NCBI GenBank assembly: GCA_035290065.1
Contig: DATDVD010000057.1
Coordinates: forward strand, 1-26,055
Origin: DATDVD01 sp035290065
GTDB lineage: Bacteria; Pseudomonadota; Gammaproteobacteria; Coxiellales; Coxiellaceae
Direction of reading: 5' to 3'
DNA length: 26,055 bases
A program made the translations under genes and the position numbers. A model generated the notes under the pieces. That model was not told the DNA's origin. It did not search any database and was given only the letters and a program-made list of their open reading frames with translations. This document shows positions 1 to 9,390 of the stretch, in pieces. Within the stretch, counting starts at the first letter, position 1, and each line of letters starts with the position of its first letter.

Positions 1-15
1 CCTGGTACCCCAGCC

Positions 16-1614
16 ATGAAAAGAGCAGCCGACTACCTGAGTAATCGACGAGCTTTCTACGAAAGATTGCGAAATTTTTTATTAAGTTACTTCCCTTACT
101 CGCTTTCATCCAGGGATCGCACGAATACATTAGCCTTCATAAGCACTGTAGCGAGACAATTAATACCCAGTAAAAATCCGCTTGAAGACAATCCTATTTA
201 TCAACGTCATCCCAGCGATGAAGATGTTTGGGCCAATGAACAAAAACGCCAAGTAGAAATAATCCGTGCTGCCGTAGAACATTCTGAGGATCCAGCAGCT
301 ATTGCCGCTTTGACAGCCTTACAAGCAGAAGCTTTGGCAGCAAACTGGGAATGGTTGAGACGAATAGGAAGTTTTTTAACAGATCCTACTAATATTAAGT
401 TAGCGAAGGCTTTCTATGAAGCCGATATCGCTTCATTTGTTGAATTCTATACCGAGCTATCGCCTGAGGAGGCCAAAACAGCACCGTTTCCTGCTTTGCT
501 TACCTTAGAGCCTGAAGCAAAACAAGAGATTTGTACACAGCTCGTCGAAGACGCCATAGGGGAGGCAATAACAGCATACGGCTATGATTTATTACCACCC
601 CTTCTTCAAAGAAACTCTTTATATAGCTTTGAGGCACCGCCAGAATCCTGGGCTATACGACTCGAGCGCTTTCATCAAGATACTGAGATTCGATTAGACA
701 TACTCGCTGGTATACGAGGCGGCGATAGTCATCTTCCCTTGATCATGCAAGTGAGCATAGCCAGCTTGCTATTGAAAGATCATCCCATGGTAGCTGGTAT
801 ATTTTCCGACTGCCTTTTAACGTTTGAGCCTGAACAATTAGGCCGCATGGAAGAAAAACTTCTTCGTATGAGCGCCTATTTAAAGGGATTATGTAACTCG
901 GTAAAAGATCACCTGGATAACTCCTCTCGATTATCCGAAAGCCACGAGTTAGTAAAATATTATGCCGTGGAATTATCCGATAAGTTGCTTGTAATTCCTT
1001 CTTATTATCAAGCGCTCCTCACTAATTTATTAACAGTAAAAATTCTTCGACTTCAGCAGATGGGAATGCTGTATGCTCATGCTGAAACCACTGCCGCTCA
1101 AAAAGAAACTCTCTATAACCAATATAAAGAATTATTAAATGACGTTATTACACTTATTGAGGAAATGACTACTCTATTACAAGCATTTTCCCCTCACACA
1201 TTGAAGGTTCTCTACGAGGTGACCTTGATGTCCTGCCCTGATAGAAAACGATTTGAAAAAATTCCCATGTTCAATTCAGGTACTCCTGAAACAGAAACAT
1301 TAAAAGAACGCTTAGAGCTGGCGCTTGTCACCTTATGTGTTGCCATTAATTCTGCCAACATGGACTATGAGCCTGATAGCGACGACTATAGAGGAGAAAT
1401 ATATAGAACTTCTATTCAAGCTATGAGAGTTGACCTAGCGACTTTCTGTACACAATGGGGATTGTCTCGTCCGTCCTTTCCTCTTTACTTAATATCTGAA
1501 ATGGTTGTGAGTAAGCCACCACCCTCCCTTTCCCCCGATGTTGCAAGTGCAGAAGCAGGTGCAGCAGGAGCAGCGGAAACTACACCCGCTCCATCTGCTG
1601 GCCCTAGCCCCTAA
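16..1614 (+). CDS. Hypothetical protein, alpha-helical, possibly 5'-truncated
   Basis: I do not recognise this 532-residue protein. It looks soluble and mostly helical, with leucine- and glutamate-rich stretches and no obvious membrane segment or signal peptide. The last ~35 residues are a low-complexity tail rich in Pro, Ala, Ser and Glu (from about residue 500, ending SAGPSP). The frame stays open from base 1 to the ATG at 16 and no ribosome binding site precedes that ATG, so the true start may lie outside the window. The stop TAA (1612-1614) is one base from the stop of convergent serS. It lies outside the conserved serS block. A large helical protein with a disordered tail would fit a secreted effector in Legionellales, but no effector motif is visible and that role is only a guess. 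Confidence 0.7.
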   Translation: MKRAADYLSNRRAFYERLRNFLLSYFPYSLSSRDRTNTLAFISTVARQLIPSKNPLEDNPIYQRHPSDEDVWANEQKRQVEIIRAAVEHSEDPAAIAALTALQAEALAANWEWLRRIGSFLTDPTNIKLAKAFYEADIASFVEFYTELSPEEAKTAPFPALLTLEPEAKQEICTQLVEDAIGEAITAYGYDLLPPLLQRNSLYSFEAPPESWAIRLERFHQDTEIRLDILAGIRGGDSHLPLIMQVSIASLLLKDHPMVAGIFSDCLLTFEPEQLGRMEEKLLRMSAYLKGLCNSVKDHLDNSSRLSESHELVKYYAVELSDKLLVIPSYYQALLTNLLTVKILRLQQMGMLYAHAETTAAQKETLYNQYKELLNDVITLIEEMTTLLQAFSPHTLKVLYEVTLMSCPDRKRFEKIPMFNSGTPETETLKERLELALVTLCVAINSANMDYEPDSDDYRGEIYRTSIQAMRVDLATFCTQWGLSRPSFPLYLISEMVVSKPPPSLSPDVASAEAGAAGAAETTPAPSAGPSP

Positions 1615-1615
1615 G

Positions 1616-2884
1616 CTAAAAAAGCATTGTTTGATTCATATAAGGTTGTAAAACCGTTGGGATTTTTACATTGCCCTCATGAGTTTGATAATTTTCCAAA
1701 ATCGCAACGAGTGTTCGGCCAATCGCCAATCCCGATCCATTTAAAGTATGAACAAATTCCGGTTTATCGGATTGAAAGCGTTTAAATCGCGTTTTCATAC
1801 GCCGGGCTTGAAAAGCTTCAAAATTAGAGCACGACGAAATTTCCCGATAGGTGGACTGTCCCGGTAACCATACTTCTAAATCATACGTTTTGGCAGAACA
1901 AAAACCAATGTCGCCTGAACACAAAGCCATCACACGATACGGCAATTCCAATAATTGAAGAATCTTTTCAGCATGGGCTGTTAATTCCTCTAGCGCGGCG
2001 TAAGAATCTTCAGGTGCCACTACTTGTACTAATTCTACTTTTTCAAACTGATGCTGACGAATCATACCTCGTGTATCTTTTCCATAGGAACCTGCTTCAC
2101 TACGAAAACACGGCGTTTGAGCGGTGCGCTTAAGCGGTAAATTATCCAGGGATAAAATTTCATCGCGCACCAAATTGGTTACAGGCACCTCAGCCGTTGG
2201 GATTAAATAAAAATTATGGTCCGAAACAGCAAATAAATCTTCTTTAAATTTAGGCAATTGTCCTGTTCCCACAAAACAATCGGACTGCGCTAAAAAAGGC
2301 ACATAACATTCTTCGTAACCGTGATGTTCCGTATGGTGATTCAACATAAATTGCCCTAAGACTCGATGCAATTTAGCCAAAGGGCCTTTTAACACAACAA
2401 ACCGCGCACCAGACAATTTCGCTGCTGCCGCAAAATCCATATAACCCCATTGCTCACCAATGCCCACATGATCTTTAGGTGTGAAAGAAAATGGAGTGGG
2501 TTTTCCCCATTGTCGCACTTCTACATTGCTCGTCTCACTTTTTCCCTCAGGAACGGTTTCATGTAATAAATTAGGAATTCCCAGTAAAAATTGCTCTAAT
2601 GCTTCTTGAATGTCGGAGAGTTGTTGTTCTAATTGGGTGAGTTGGTCCCCAAAGGCATTGGCTTGTTGCAATAATTCACTTGCCTCTTCTCCTTTGGCTT
2701 TGGCCTGGCCAATGGCTTTAGAAAGCTTGTTGCGTTCCGCTTGTAGTTCTTGAGTTTGACGTTGAATATCGCCGCGTTTATCTTCGAGTTGGACAAAGTG
2801 CTCAATATCCAATTTAAAACCTCGCTGTAGCAAGTTCGAACAAACAGCATTTAAATCCGTTCTTAATTTTTTAATATCTAGCAC
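1616..2884 (-). CDS. serS: Seryl-tRNA synthetase
   Basis: Charges tRNA-Ser (and tRNA-Sec where present) with serine in the cytosol. The 422 residues match the usual family length. Residues ~27-100 form the long antiparallel coiled-coil arm that grips the tRNA variable arm. The class II core follows: TAE at 230-232, motif 2 beginning FRSEAGSYGKDTRG (260-273), and motif 3 GSGLAIGRTL (383-392). The start is GTG at 2884, supported by GGAG about six bases upstream. It lies 38 bp downstream of rarA on the same strand, the conserved gammaproteobacterial order, and is probably co-transcribed with it. Nothing in the sequence suggests loss of function. Confidence 0.97.
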   Translation of the reverse strand: MLDIKKLRTDLNAVCSNLLQRGFKLDIEHFVQLEDKRGDIQRQTQELQAERNKLSKAIGQAKAKGEEASELLQQANAFGDQLTQLEQQLSDIQEALEQFLLGIPNLLHETVPEGKSETSNVEVRQWGKPTPFSFTPKDHVGIGEQWGYMDFAAAAKLSGARFVVLKGPLAKLHRVLGQFMLNHHTEHHGYEECYVPFLAQSDCFVGTGQLPKFKEDLFAVSDHNFYLIPTAEVPVTNLVRDEILSLDNLPLKRTAQTPCFRSEAGSYGKDTRGMIRQHQFEKVELVQVVAPEDSYAALEELTAHAEKILQLLELPYRVMALCSGDIGFCSAKTYDLEVWLPGQSTYREISSCSNFEAFQARRMKTRFKRFQSDKPEFVHTLNGSGLAIGRTLVAILENYQTHEGNVKIPTVLQPYMNQTMLF

Positions 2885-2922
2885 TTATCACTCCAATAAA
2901 ATTATTTGATAATTTATATAAC

Positions 2923-4218
2923 CTAGATTTTCGCTTTAGCCTGTTGGTTTAATTGACGCAAATGATCCAATTTTTCTTTAATTTTAATTTCCAGTCCACG
3001 GGCTACCGGTTTGTAATAGCATTTTGCTGACATTTTCTCAGGAAAATAGTTCACGCCTGCGGCAAAAGCTTCGGCCTCATCGTGGGCATAACGATAGGCT
3101 TTTCCATATCCCAATTCTTTCATCAACGTTGTCGGCGCATTACGCAAATACAAGGGCACTTCTAAGCTGCCGGAAGTTTGCGCATCTTTCCACGCGGCAT
3201 TAAATGCCTTATAAACGGCATTACTTTTAGGCGCACACGCAATATACACCACCGCTTGGGCCAACGCCAAGAGCCCTTCTTGATCGCCTAATCGTTCATA
3301 GGTTTGCCACGCTTCGAGGGCCACACTCAGCGCTCGAGGGTCAGCATTGCCTACGTCCTCACTCGCTGTTCGAACCACTCGTCGACAAACATAATCCGGA
3401 TCGCAACCCGCCTCTAACATTCGAGATAACCAATACAAAGAAGCATCGGGGTCTGAACCCCGCATGGATTTGTGAAGCGCTGAAATTTGATCATAAAACA
3501 CTTCGCCTTGCTTATCAAACCGTCTTAAACCTCCCGCCAACACTTTCTCGGCCATATCGGTAGTAATAATGGGATGCTTCTCATCCACCAAATCAGACAG
3601 CATTTCTAAATAGTTTAATAACTGCCTGGCATCGCCATCGGAAAAATGAATTAATTGGTCTTTTACAGCAAGCTCCAAGGTGAGATTTAAATGACCTAAT
3701 CCTTTTTCTTTATCCTGCAACGCTTGTTCTAATACTCGCCTCAATTCTTCTTCGGTTAAAGGCTTAAGCACATACACACGAGCCCGCGACAACAACGCAT
3801 TATTTAATTGAAAAGAAGGGTTCTCCGTCGTAGCTCCTATTAAAATTAATGTGCCCGCTTCTACGTGCGGCAAAAAGGCATCTTGTTGCGCTTTATTAAA
3901 TCGATGAACTTCATCTACAAATAGAATAGTGAGTTGTCCTTCCTGCTGCGCCGTTTTTGCCCGATCCACCACTGCACGAATGTCTTTCACCCCTGCTAAT
4001 ACGGCAGACATTTTTTCCGTTCGAGCGCCTATACTTCCCGCTAATAAATAGGCCAACGTAGTTTTCCCACAGCCGGGCGGCCCCCAAAAAATCATCGAAT
4101 GCAAACGCCCATGATTCACCAATTCCCGCAATGGCCGCCCCTCCCCCACTAAATGAAATTGACCTATATATTCTTCAATTGTCCGTGGACGCATGCGAGA
4201 AGCTAACGGTTCATACAT
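2923..4218 (-). CDS. rarA: RarA/MgsA replication-associated AAA+ ATPase
   Basis: A clamp-loader-like AAA+ ATPase of the RarA/WRNIP1 family, which acts at stalled replication forks and interacts with SSB. In the 431 residues I see Walker A GPPGCGKT (46-53), Walker B ILFVDEVH (98-105), sensor 1 GATTEN (128-133) and the arginine finger SRAR (144-147), followed by the family's C-terminal oligomerisation region. The ATG at 4218 has an AGG nine bases upstream. In relatives it directly follows lolA; here a propeller gene intervenes. A sigma70-like promoter at 4254-4282 probably drives rarA and serS. Confidence 0.95.
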   Translation of the reverse strand: MYEPLASRMRPRTIEEYIGQFHLVGEGRPLRELVNHGRLHSMIFWGPPGCGKTTLAYLLAGSIGARTEKMSAVLAGVKDIRAVVDRAKTAQQEGQLTILFVDEVHRFNKAQQDAFLPHVEAGTLILIGATTENPSFQLNNALLSRARVYVLKPLTEEELRRVLEQALQDKEKGLGHLNLTLELAVKDQLIHFSDGDARQLLNYLEMLSDLVDEKHPIITTDMAEKVLAGGLRRFDKQGEVFYDQISALHKSMRGSDPDASLYWLSRMLEAGCDPDYVCRRVVRTASEDVGNADPRALSVALEAWQTYERLGDQEGLLALAQAVVYIACAPKSNAVYKAFNAAWKDAQTSGSLEVPLYLRNAPTTLMKELGYGKAYRYAHDEAEAFAAGVNYFPEKMSAKCYYKPVARGLEIKIKEKLDHLRQLNQQAKAKI

Positions 4219-4253
4219 GGAATTAAACCTGCCAGTTGTATCTTATTATCTTG

Positions 4254-4282
4254 ATTATTTGATATTTTTAATGAAGGGTCAA
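4254..4282 (-). promoter_or_regulatory. Predicted sigma70 promoter for rarA-serS
   Basis: On the minus strand, -35 TTGACC (4277-4282) and -10 AATAAT (4254-4259) are separated by exactly 17 bases, each one mismatch from consensus. The predicted start near 4247 leaves about 30 bases of leader before the rarA ATG, including the AGG. It lies between the propeller gene's stop and rarA, so it could keep rarA-serS expressed independently of ftsK-lolA. Confidence 0.55.
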
Positions 4283-4309
4283 GTTCTTCCTCATCCGAAC
4301 CTCTTATAA

Positions 4310-5290
4310 TTATTCTATGGCATATAAAAACGCACCGTCACTGGCCCAATGATTCCTAACAAAAATTCGATGCCATGCGGTTAGAACATATAAACGCTTT
4401 TCATAGGGGAAAAGTTGGGAAATAAACCCTTTTAACTCCTTTTTCCAATAAAGTTTTCCCGTTTTTAAATCAACTGCATACACTATTCCAGAATTTGCAA
4501 AATAAACAACGTCACCTGCAATAGCAATGCTAGGAGTAACAGGATTAAAGCTAGGTAAATATTGATGCCACAGGATATTGCCATTATTAATATTAAAAAC
4601 AAATACACCATGGTGATATTTATTATACCGATTGGCTCCCTCTTTCTTTTCTCTCATCATGCCAATATAAGTAATGTATTGATCGGTAACAGCTAGTTTT
4701 CCCATATCAACTCGATTATCTTCCCATATCAGTTTTCCAGATTGTTTATTAAGAACAAATAAGCCCTGCGTTGAATAAGAAAGTAATTTATTATTAGAAA
4801 TTAAAAGAGGGGTACGGAATCCTGCTAGGTAGTTAAGACGTGTTTTCCATTTAATTTTTTGAGTAACTTTATCAAAAGCATAAATAGTATCAGGAGGCAC
4901 AGAAACAAAAACGGATTCTTTATCCGATATAGATTGAAGAGGATTTTGAATAGAATATAGCTGATCATTGACTACTTTCTGCTCTAATAATTTCCCATCT
5001 TTTATAGCGTATGTCTTGATTATTTCTTTCTTTTGGTTGTTCTGAATAGCGCGAATATCTACACAAATCGTATTATCCATTCCAGCAGAAACATAAGACT
5101 TATAAATATTCTCATCAATTAATACAGACCAAGCGATACGATGAAAATACTTGATAGGATAAGCAGAATAATGGCTGTTTTTTGTTAAATCTTGTGATAA
5201 AAAAGCACAGATATTTTTTGATTTACTCTCAGCTAAAGTTATTGCAGAAAAACATGCCATACCAAGACTTATTAAGCATTTAACTATCAT
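4310..5290 (-). CDS. Secreted PQQ-like beta-propeller repeat protein
   Basis: A 326-residue protein with a clear Sec signal peptide (MIVKCLISLGMACFSAITLA, likely cut before ES), so it should be periplasmic or exported. The mature part carries at least four PQQ-like propeller repeats of the form [V/I/L]-x-[V/A]-[D/N/F]-x-x-[T/S/N]-G-K-[L/I]-x-W, for example IYAFDKVTQKIKWKT, LFVLNKQSGKLIWED, VFVFNINNGNILWHQ and VYAVDLKTGKLYWKK. Such repeats occur in BamB and quinoprotein dehydrogenases. It lacks the lipobox Cys of BamB and is shorter, so I do not call it bamB; ligand and function are unknown. Its base composition is more AT-rich than its neighbours, and it interrupts the conserved lolA-rarA adjacency, both consistent with later insertion. 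Only a weak GGTG precedes the ATG at 5290. Confidence 0.8.
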   Translation of the reverse strand: MIVKCLISLGMACFSAITLAESKSKNICAFLSQDLTKNSHYSAYPIKYFHRIAWSVLIDENIYKSYVSAGMDNTICVDIRAIQNNQKKEIIKTYAIKDGKLLEQKVVNDQLYSIQNPLQSISDKESVFVSVPPDTIYAFDKVTQKIKWKTRLNYLAGFRTPLLISNNKLLSYSTQGLFVLNKQSGKLIWEDNRVDMGKLAVTDQYITYIGMMREKKEGANRYNKYHHGVFVFNINNGNILWHQYLPSFNPVTPSIAIAGDVVYFANSGIVYAVDLKTGKLYWKKELKGFISQLFPYEKRLYVLTAWHRIFVRNHWASDGAFLYAIE

Positions 5291-5366
5291 ATGATATACA
5301 CCAAAAGAAAAAAGAAAGAAGCTAGACCTAATAGCTAAGATACACCCAATTTATGAAGGAATCACG

Positions 5367-5978
5367 CTATTGATCCAACACGTCTACCGCAGGCGGTGGT
5401 TTAAAGATAAAATCGTTGGGGGAAACGGGGAGATTTAATTGTATGTTTGTAAAGATCAATTGATTGGTCTCGCCAATATTATTTTTATACTGCATTCCTA
5501 CCAACTCATTATTTCGGAAAGTTAATTGCATTGCGCTAAAATTAGTATTGGACTGTTTGGGAGATAAATAAAATTGTTCTTCAGAACCCGTTTTTACATA
5601 ACGACTGATGGTAAATTGACTTTGAATGTAATTATTTGACCCACTTAATAAATGCGCAGGCGAAGAACCTCCTTCGTCATTCATCTGGCTATGAGTCGCT
5701 TGCGCCAACTCTACATCATAAATCCACACGTTTTTAGGGGTGGCAATGATGGATTGGTTTAAGGGAGTAGTGGTTTCCCACCGAAAATAACCCGGCCTTA
5801 ACAAGACTACTTCTCCTTCCGTGATTCGAGCTTGTTGCCGATTCGCATACGTTTTCTGCGTAAAGTGAGCAGAATAGCTGTTAAAATGGGATAATAATTC
5901 TCCTAAACGGGCTTCAGGTGTGGCGAAAACAGGTGCACACCACAAAAAAACAAGGAAATAAATTATTCGCATTCTCAT
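5367..5978 (-). CDS. lolA: Outer-membrane lipoprotein carrier LolA
   Basis: Periplasmic chaperone that carries lipoproteins from the LolCDE complex to LolB at the outer membrane. The 203 residues match family length. The signal peptide (MRMRIIYFLVFLWCAPVFA) is followed by the family's N-terminal pattern ending SYSAHFTQ, then GEVVLLRPGYFRWET and a C-terminal region ending near NDFIFKPP. The ATG is three bases after the ftsK stop, with no strong ribosome binding site, so translation is probably coupled to ftsK. A second ATG two codons later (5972) is an alternative start. ftsK-lolA-rarA-serS is the standard order in gammaproteobacteria. Confidence 0.94.
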   Translation of the reverse strand: MRMRIIYFLVFLWCAPVFATPEARLGELLSHFNSYSAHFTQKTYANRQQARITEGEVVLLRPGYFRWETTTPLNQSIIATPKNVWIYDVELAQATHSQMNDEGGSSPAHLLSGSNNYIQSQFTISRYVKTGSEEQFYLSPKQSNTNFSAMQLTFRNNELVGMQYKNNIGETNQLIFTNIQLNLPVSPNDFIFKPPPAVDVLDQ

Positions 5979-5981
5979 AAA

Positions 5982-8363
5982 TTAATCATCAGATCGTTTC
6001 GGCGTTAATACTTCTCGCACTCCACTGCCTTCCGCAGGTGCACTCACTAAGCCTGCGGCTTCCATCGCTTCTACCAAACAAGCGGCTCGATTATAACCGA
6101 TTTTAAATCGACGCTGAATGCTGGAAATTGAAATGCGCTGAGAGTGCACCACAAATTCCACCGCTTGATCATATAAAGGATCATTTTCTGTATCGCTCTT
6201 CTCGCCTAATAAAGCTCCTACATAGCCAGACGTATCGGTTTGCGCGGTATCATTTAACACTTCTTCACAATAATCCGGCTCGCCGGTTTGTTTTAAGAAT
6301 TTCACGACCTTGTGAACTTCATCGTCTCCCACATACGCCCCGTGTACCCGCATGGGCACCGAAGAGCCTGGTGAAAGATACAATAAGTCACCCGCCCCCA
6401 ATAATTGTTCAGCACCGGCTTGATCTAAAATAGTTCGGGAATCGACTTTAGAAGACACTTGATACGCAATACGCGTAGGAATATTGGCTTTAATAAGCCC
6501 TGTAATGACATCCACCGAAGGACGCTGAGTAGCAAAAATCAAATGAATCCCCGCCGCCCGCGCTTTTTGAGCTAAACGGGTAATCAGCGTTTCCACTTTT
6601 TTACCCACCACCATCATCATGTCCGCAAATTCATCTGCCAGTACTACAATTTGAGGCAATACTTCTAGCGTTTTGGAAGCACCCTCTTCTTTATAAAGAG
6701 GATGTGGAATAGGCATGCCCATTCTTTTAGCGTCTCGAACTTGCTGGTTAAAACCGGCAATATTGCGCACCCCCAATCCCGCCATTAACTGATAACGCCG
6801 TTCCATTTCAACCACACACCAACGCAGTGCGGTGGCTGCATCTTTCATATCCGTCACCACAGGTGCTAATAAATGAGGAATTCCATCATAGACGGCTAAC
6901 TCTAACAATTTAGGATCAATTAAAATTAATTTCAGTTCATCCGGCTTAAATTTGTATAGTAAGCTCAGCAGCATCGCATTCAATCCCACGGATTTTCCGG
7001 AGCCTGTGGTACCCGCTACTAATAAATGCGGCATTTTATAAAGATCGACCACGACGGGATGACCGGCAATATCTTTGCCTAATACCAATGGCAATATCGA
7101 GCGCGCTTGTTCAAACGTTCGGGAAGCGAGCAATTCTTTTAAACTCACGGGTTCGCGTAAAGGATTAGGCAATTCCAAACCAATCACGGATTTACCGGGA
7201 ATAATTTCGACTACCCGTACGCTCACCACGGATAAAGAACGAGCCAAGTCTTTTGCTAACGCTGTGATCTTGCTGACTTTTGTGCCCGCGGCCAAATCCA
7301 ATTCAAACCGCGTGACCACCGGCCCTGGATGGACAGCGACGACGGTGGCTTCCACATTAAAATCTGCTAAACGTGCTTCCACTTCGTGCGATTTTTCTTC
7401 TAGCTCTTGAGCCGTAAAATGGTGAATATCTTCGTGTTGGGGTTCGTTTAATAAATTTAAAGGGGGTAATTCCCCTCGACGCCGGGGCTTAAGAGCTATT
7501 TTTTCAATCACTACTTTTTGATTAATTTCAGGCTTGGAAGGCCGAGAAGGCATAGCGGGCTTCAGCATAGGCGAACGAAGATCGGCTACCGCCGCCGTAG
7601 CGGTTGAAAATTCCGGCTCTAATCGTAGAGAGCCTGCAGCGGTAGAAAGCATAGGGTCTGTATTTTTTTTGCGAGGAAATAAAAAAACAGTCGACACTCC
7701 ATTTTTAAACATCGCAAACAGCAGCTTAAGCCTCTCCCCCGCACGAGCTCCTAGTTTATCCACAAAACGCCCTACCCCCTCTACCGATCTCATCCAAGAA
7801 AATCCCGTAAAAAGAGTAATACCAATTAAAAGAATGGCGGATAAAATTAAGGTAGAACCCAATTGATTAAATACTTTATAGCAAGCAAAACTAGTGATGT
7901 AACCGATAATGCCACCTGCCGTAAACGGCAAATGCGCATGGGCGGCGGGTCCATAAATACCGAGCAAAGAAGTACCGCTAATAAAAATAAATAAAAAACC
8001 CAAGGTTCTCATTGCAACCATATGATAACGAAAAGAAAGATCGGCGGATTTTCGATAGCGATAAAACAACCAAGCCGCATAGCTCAACATCAAGGGAAAG
8101 ATAAAAGCCATATAGCCGGACGTATACAGCAAACAATCCGCCACCCACGCGCCTGCCTGTCCCATGCTATTTTTTATCATCTCTGCACTGGAAAAATGAG
8201 ACCAGCCTGGATCACTGCGATGATAAGAAATTAAAGCTATTAATATAAAAACAGATACTAAGAGACTGAAAATAAAAGAACCTTCGCGTAATCGCTCATT
8301 AAAATGATGCCGTAGAGTCCCCTTTTCTTTTTCCGTGGTCTGCCTTTTTGGTTTTGATTTCAT
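5982..8363 (-). CDS. ftsK: DNA translocase FtsK (short, SpoIIIE-like linker)
   Basis: Septum-anchored hexameric DNA pump that clears chromosome dimers and activates XerCD at dif. With the ATG at 8363 the protein has 793 residues: four predicted membrane helices within ~30-195, a short linker (~235-310) much shorter than in E. coli FtsK, the alpha/beta motor with Walker A GTTGSGKS (~451-458) and Walker B IVVLADEF (~572-579), and a C-terminal winged-helix gamma domain (~729-788) that reads KOPS. A GTG at 8417 in the same frame would add 18 residues (811 total); neither start has a convincing ribosome binding site. I prefer the ATG because it leaves 76 bp for promoters shared with divergent trxB, but the start is not settled. 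Confidence 0.95.
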   Translation of the reverse strand: MKSKPKRQTTEKEKGTLRHHFNERLREGSFIFSLLVSVFILIALISYHRSDPGWSHFSSAEMIKNSMGQAGAWVADCLLYTSGYMAFIFPLMLSYAAWLFYRYRKSADLSFRYHMVAMRTLGFLFIFISGTSLLGIYGPAAHAHLPFTAGGIIGYITSFACYKVFNQLGSTLILSAILLIGITLFTGFSWMRSVEGVGRFVDKLGARAGERLKLLFAMFKNGVSTVFLFPRKKNTDPMLSTAAGSLRLEPEFSTATAAVADLRSPMLKPAMPSRPSKPEINQKVVIEKIALKPRRRGELPPLNLLNEPQHEDIHHFTAQELEEKSHEVEARLADFNVEATVVAVHPGPVVTRFELDLAAGTKVSKITALAKDLARSLSVVSVRVVEIIPGKSVIGLELPNPLREPVSLKELLASRTFEQARSILPLVLGKDIAGHPVVVDLYKMPHLLVAGTTGSGKSVGLNAMLLSLLYKFKPDELKLILIDPKLLELAVYDGIPHLLAPVVTDMKDAATALRWCVVEMERRYQLMAGLGVRNIAGFNQQVRDAKRMGMPIPHPLYKEEGASKTLEVLPQIVVLADEFADMMMVVGKKVETLITRLAQKARAAGIHLIFATQRPSVDVITGLIKANIPTRIAYQVSSKVDSRTILDQAGAEQLLGAGDLLYLSPGSSVPMRVHGAYVGDDEVHKVVKFLKQTGEPDYCEEVLNDTAQTDTSGYVGALLGEKSDTENDPLYDQAVEFVVHSQRISISSIQRRFKIGYNRAACLVEAMEAAGLVSAPAEGSGVREVLTPKRSDD

Positions 8364-8439
8364 CCCTTTAACTAGCCTAAATGGTGGTCTTCTTGTAGTA
8401 TTATATGCTTTTCCCACTCAAATTGCGAAAGGTTACCTT

Positions 8440-9390
8440 ATGAGTAGCATACATCATCGTTTAATTATCCTGGGCTCAGGGCCTGCCGGTTACACCGCCG
8501 CCGTCTACGCCGCGCGCGCTAATTTACACCCCATTATTATCGCCGGACAAGAGCCTGGCGGACAATTAACCACAACGACGGATGTCGATAATTGGCCTGG
8601 GGACGTGGAAGGCCTGCAAGGTCCAGATTTAATGGAAAGAATGAAAAAACATTCAGAACGGTTTGATACAAAAGTAATTTCTGATCATGTAAAATCTGTC
8701 GATTTAAAAAAACACCCTTTTGTTTTGGTGGGCGAGAAAACTTCTTATACCTGTGAAGCTTTAATTATTGCAACCGGCGCTTCGGCGAAATATCTAGGGC
8801 TAGAATCCGAGCAAAAATTTCGAGGCAAAGGGGTTTCCGCCTGCGCTACGTGCGACGGGTTTTTTTATCGAGGTAAAAAAGTGGCCGTGATAGGTGGCGG
8901 CAATACGGCGGTGGAAGAAGCGCTCTACTTAAGTAATATTGCAGAACAGGTGACCGTTATCCATCGGCGAGATCGTTTCCGTTCTGAAAAAATCTTAGCT
9001 AACAAGCTACTTGAGAAAGAAAAGTCTGGTAAGGTACGGATTATCTGGAACCACATGGTGGAAGAAATAGTGGGCGACGCCTCGGGCGTAACCGGGCTCC
9101 GTATTCAATCCACTCAAGACCAACAGCCTCAAGAGCTCACTGTAGACGGCGTATTTATCGCCATCGGCCACCAACCCAACACGGCTATCTTTGAAGGCCA
9201 GCTGGCTATGAAAAACGGCTATATTGAGATTAAATCGGGCACCGAAGGCCAGGCCACAGCCACCAGCATACAAGGCGTATTCGCCGCCGGAGACGTCGCC
9301 GACTCTGTTTATCGCCAGGCTGTCACCTCTGCCGGAACGGGCTGTATGGCGGCGTTAGACGCAGAAAAATACCTCGATAGCCTACTGTAG
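8440..9390 (+). CDS. trxB: Thioredoxin reductase (NADPH)
   Basis: FAD enzyme that reduces thioredoxin with NADPH in the cytosol. With the ATG at 8440 it has 316 residues, the normal size. I see the FAD-binding GSGPAG (12-17), the redox-active CATC (136-139), the NADPH-binding GGGNTA (152-157) and the C-terminal FAD motif GDVAD (284-288). AAGG lies seven bases before this ATG; the frame is open back to 8335, but that extension overlaps ftsK and is unlike the family. The stop TAG (9388-9390) is the TAG of the GTAG tag that begins the downstream repeat. In Pseudomonas trxB also flanks ftsK. Confidence 0.96.
   Translation: MSSIHHRLIILGSGPAGYTAAVYAARANLHPIIIAGQEPGGQLTTTTDVDNWPGDVEGLQGPDLMERMKKHSERFDTKVISDHVKSVDLKKHPFVLVGEKTSYTCEALIIATGASAKYLGLESEQKFRGKGVSACATCDGFFYRGKKVAVIGGGNTAVEEALYLSNIAEQVTVIHRRDRFRSEKILANKLLEKEKSGKVRIIWNHMVEEIVGDASGVTGLRIQSTQDQQPQELTVDGVFIAIGHQPNTAIFEGQLAMKNGYIEIKSGTEGQATATSIQGVFAAGDVADSVYRQAVTSAGTGCMAALDAEKYLDSLL

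Noticed and set aside
2629..2850. Minus-strand open frame of 73 codons
   Set aside because: It is an alternative frame inside the serS coiled-coil region.
4310..5290. Calling the propeller protein BamB
   Set aside because: No lipobox Cys, too short, too few repeats, and the wrong neighbourhood for bamB.
6128..6433. Plus-strand open frame of 101 codons
   Set aside because: Lies wholly antisense within the ftsK motor and gamma-domain coding region and has no recognisable features; the same applies to the open frames at 7075-7410 and 7534-7866.
8335..8439. N-terminal extension of trxB
   Set aside because: Overlaps ftsK, is unlike other TrxB N-termini, and a good ribosome binding site precedes the ATG at 8440.
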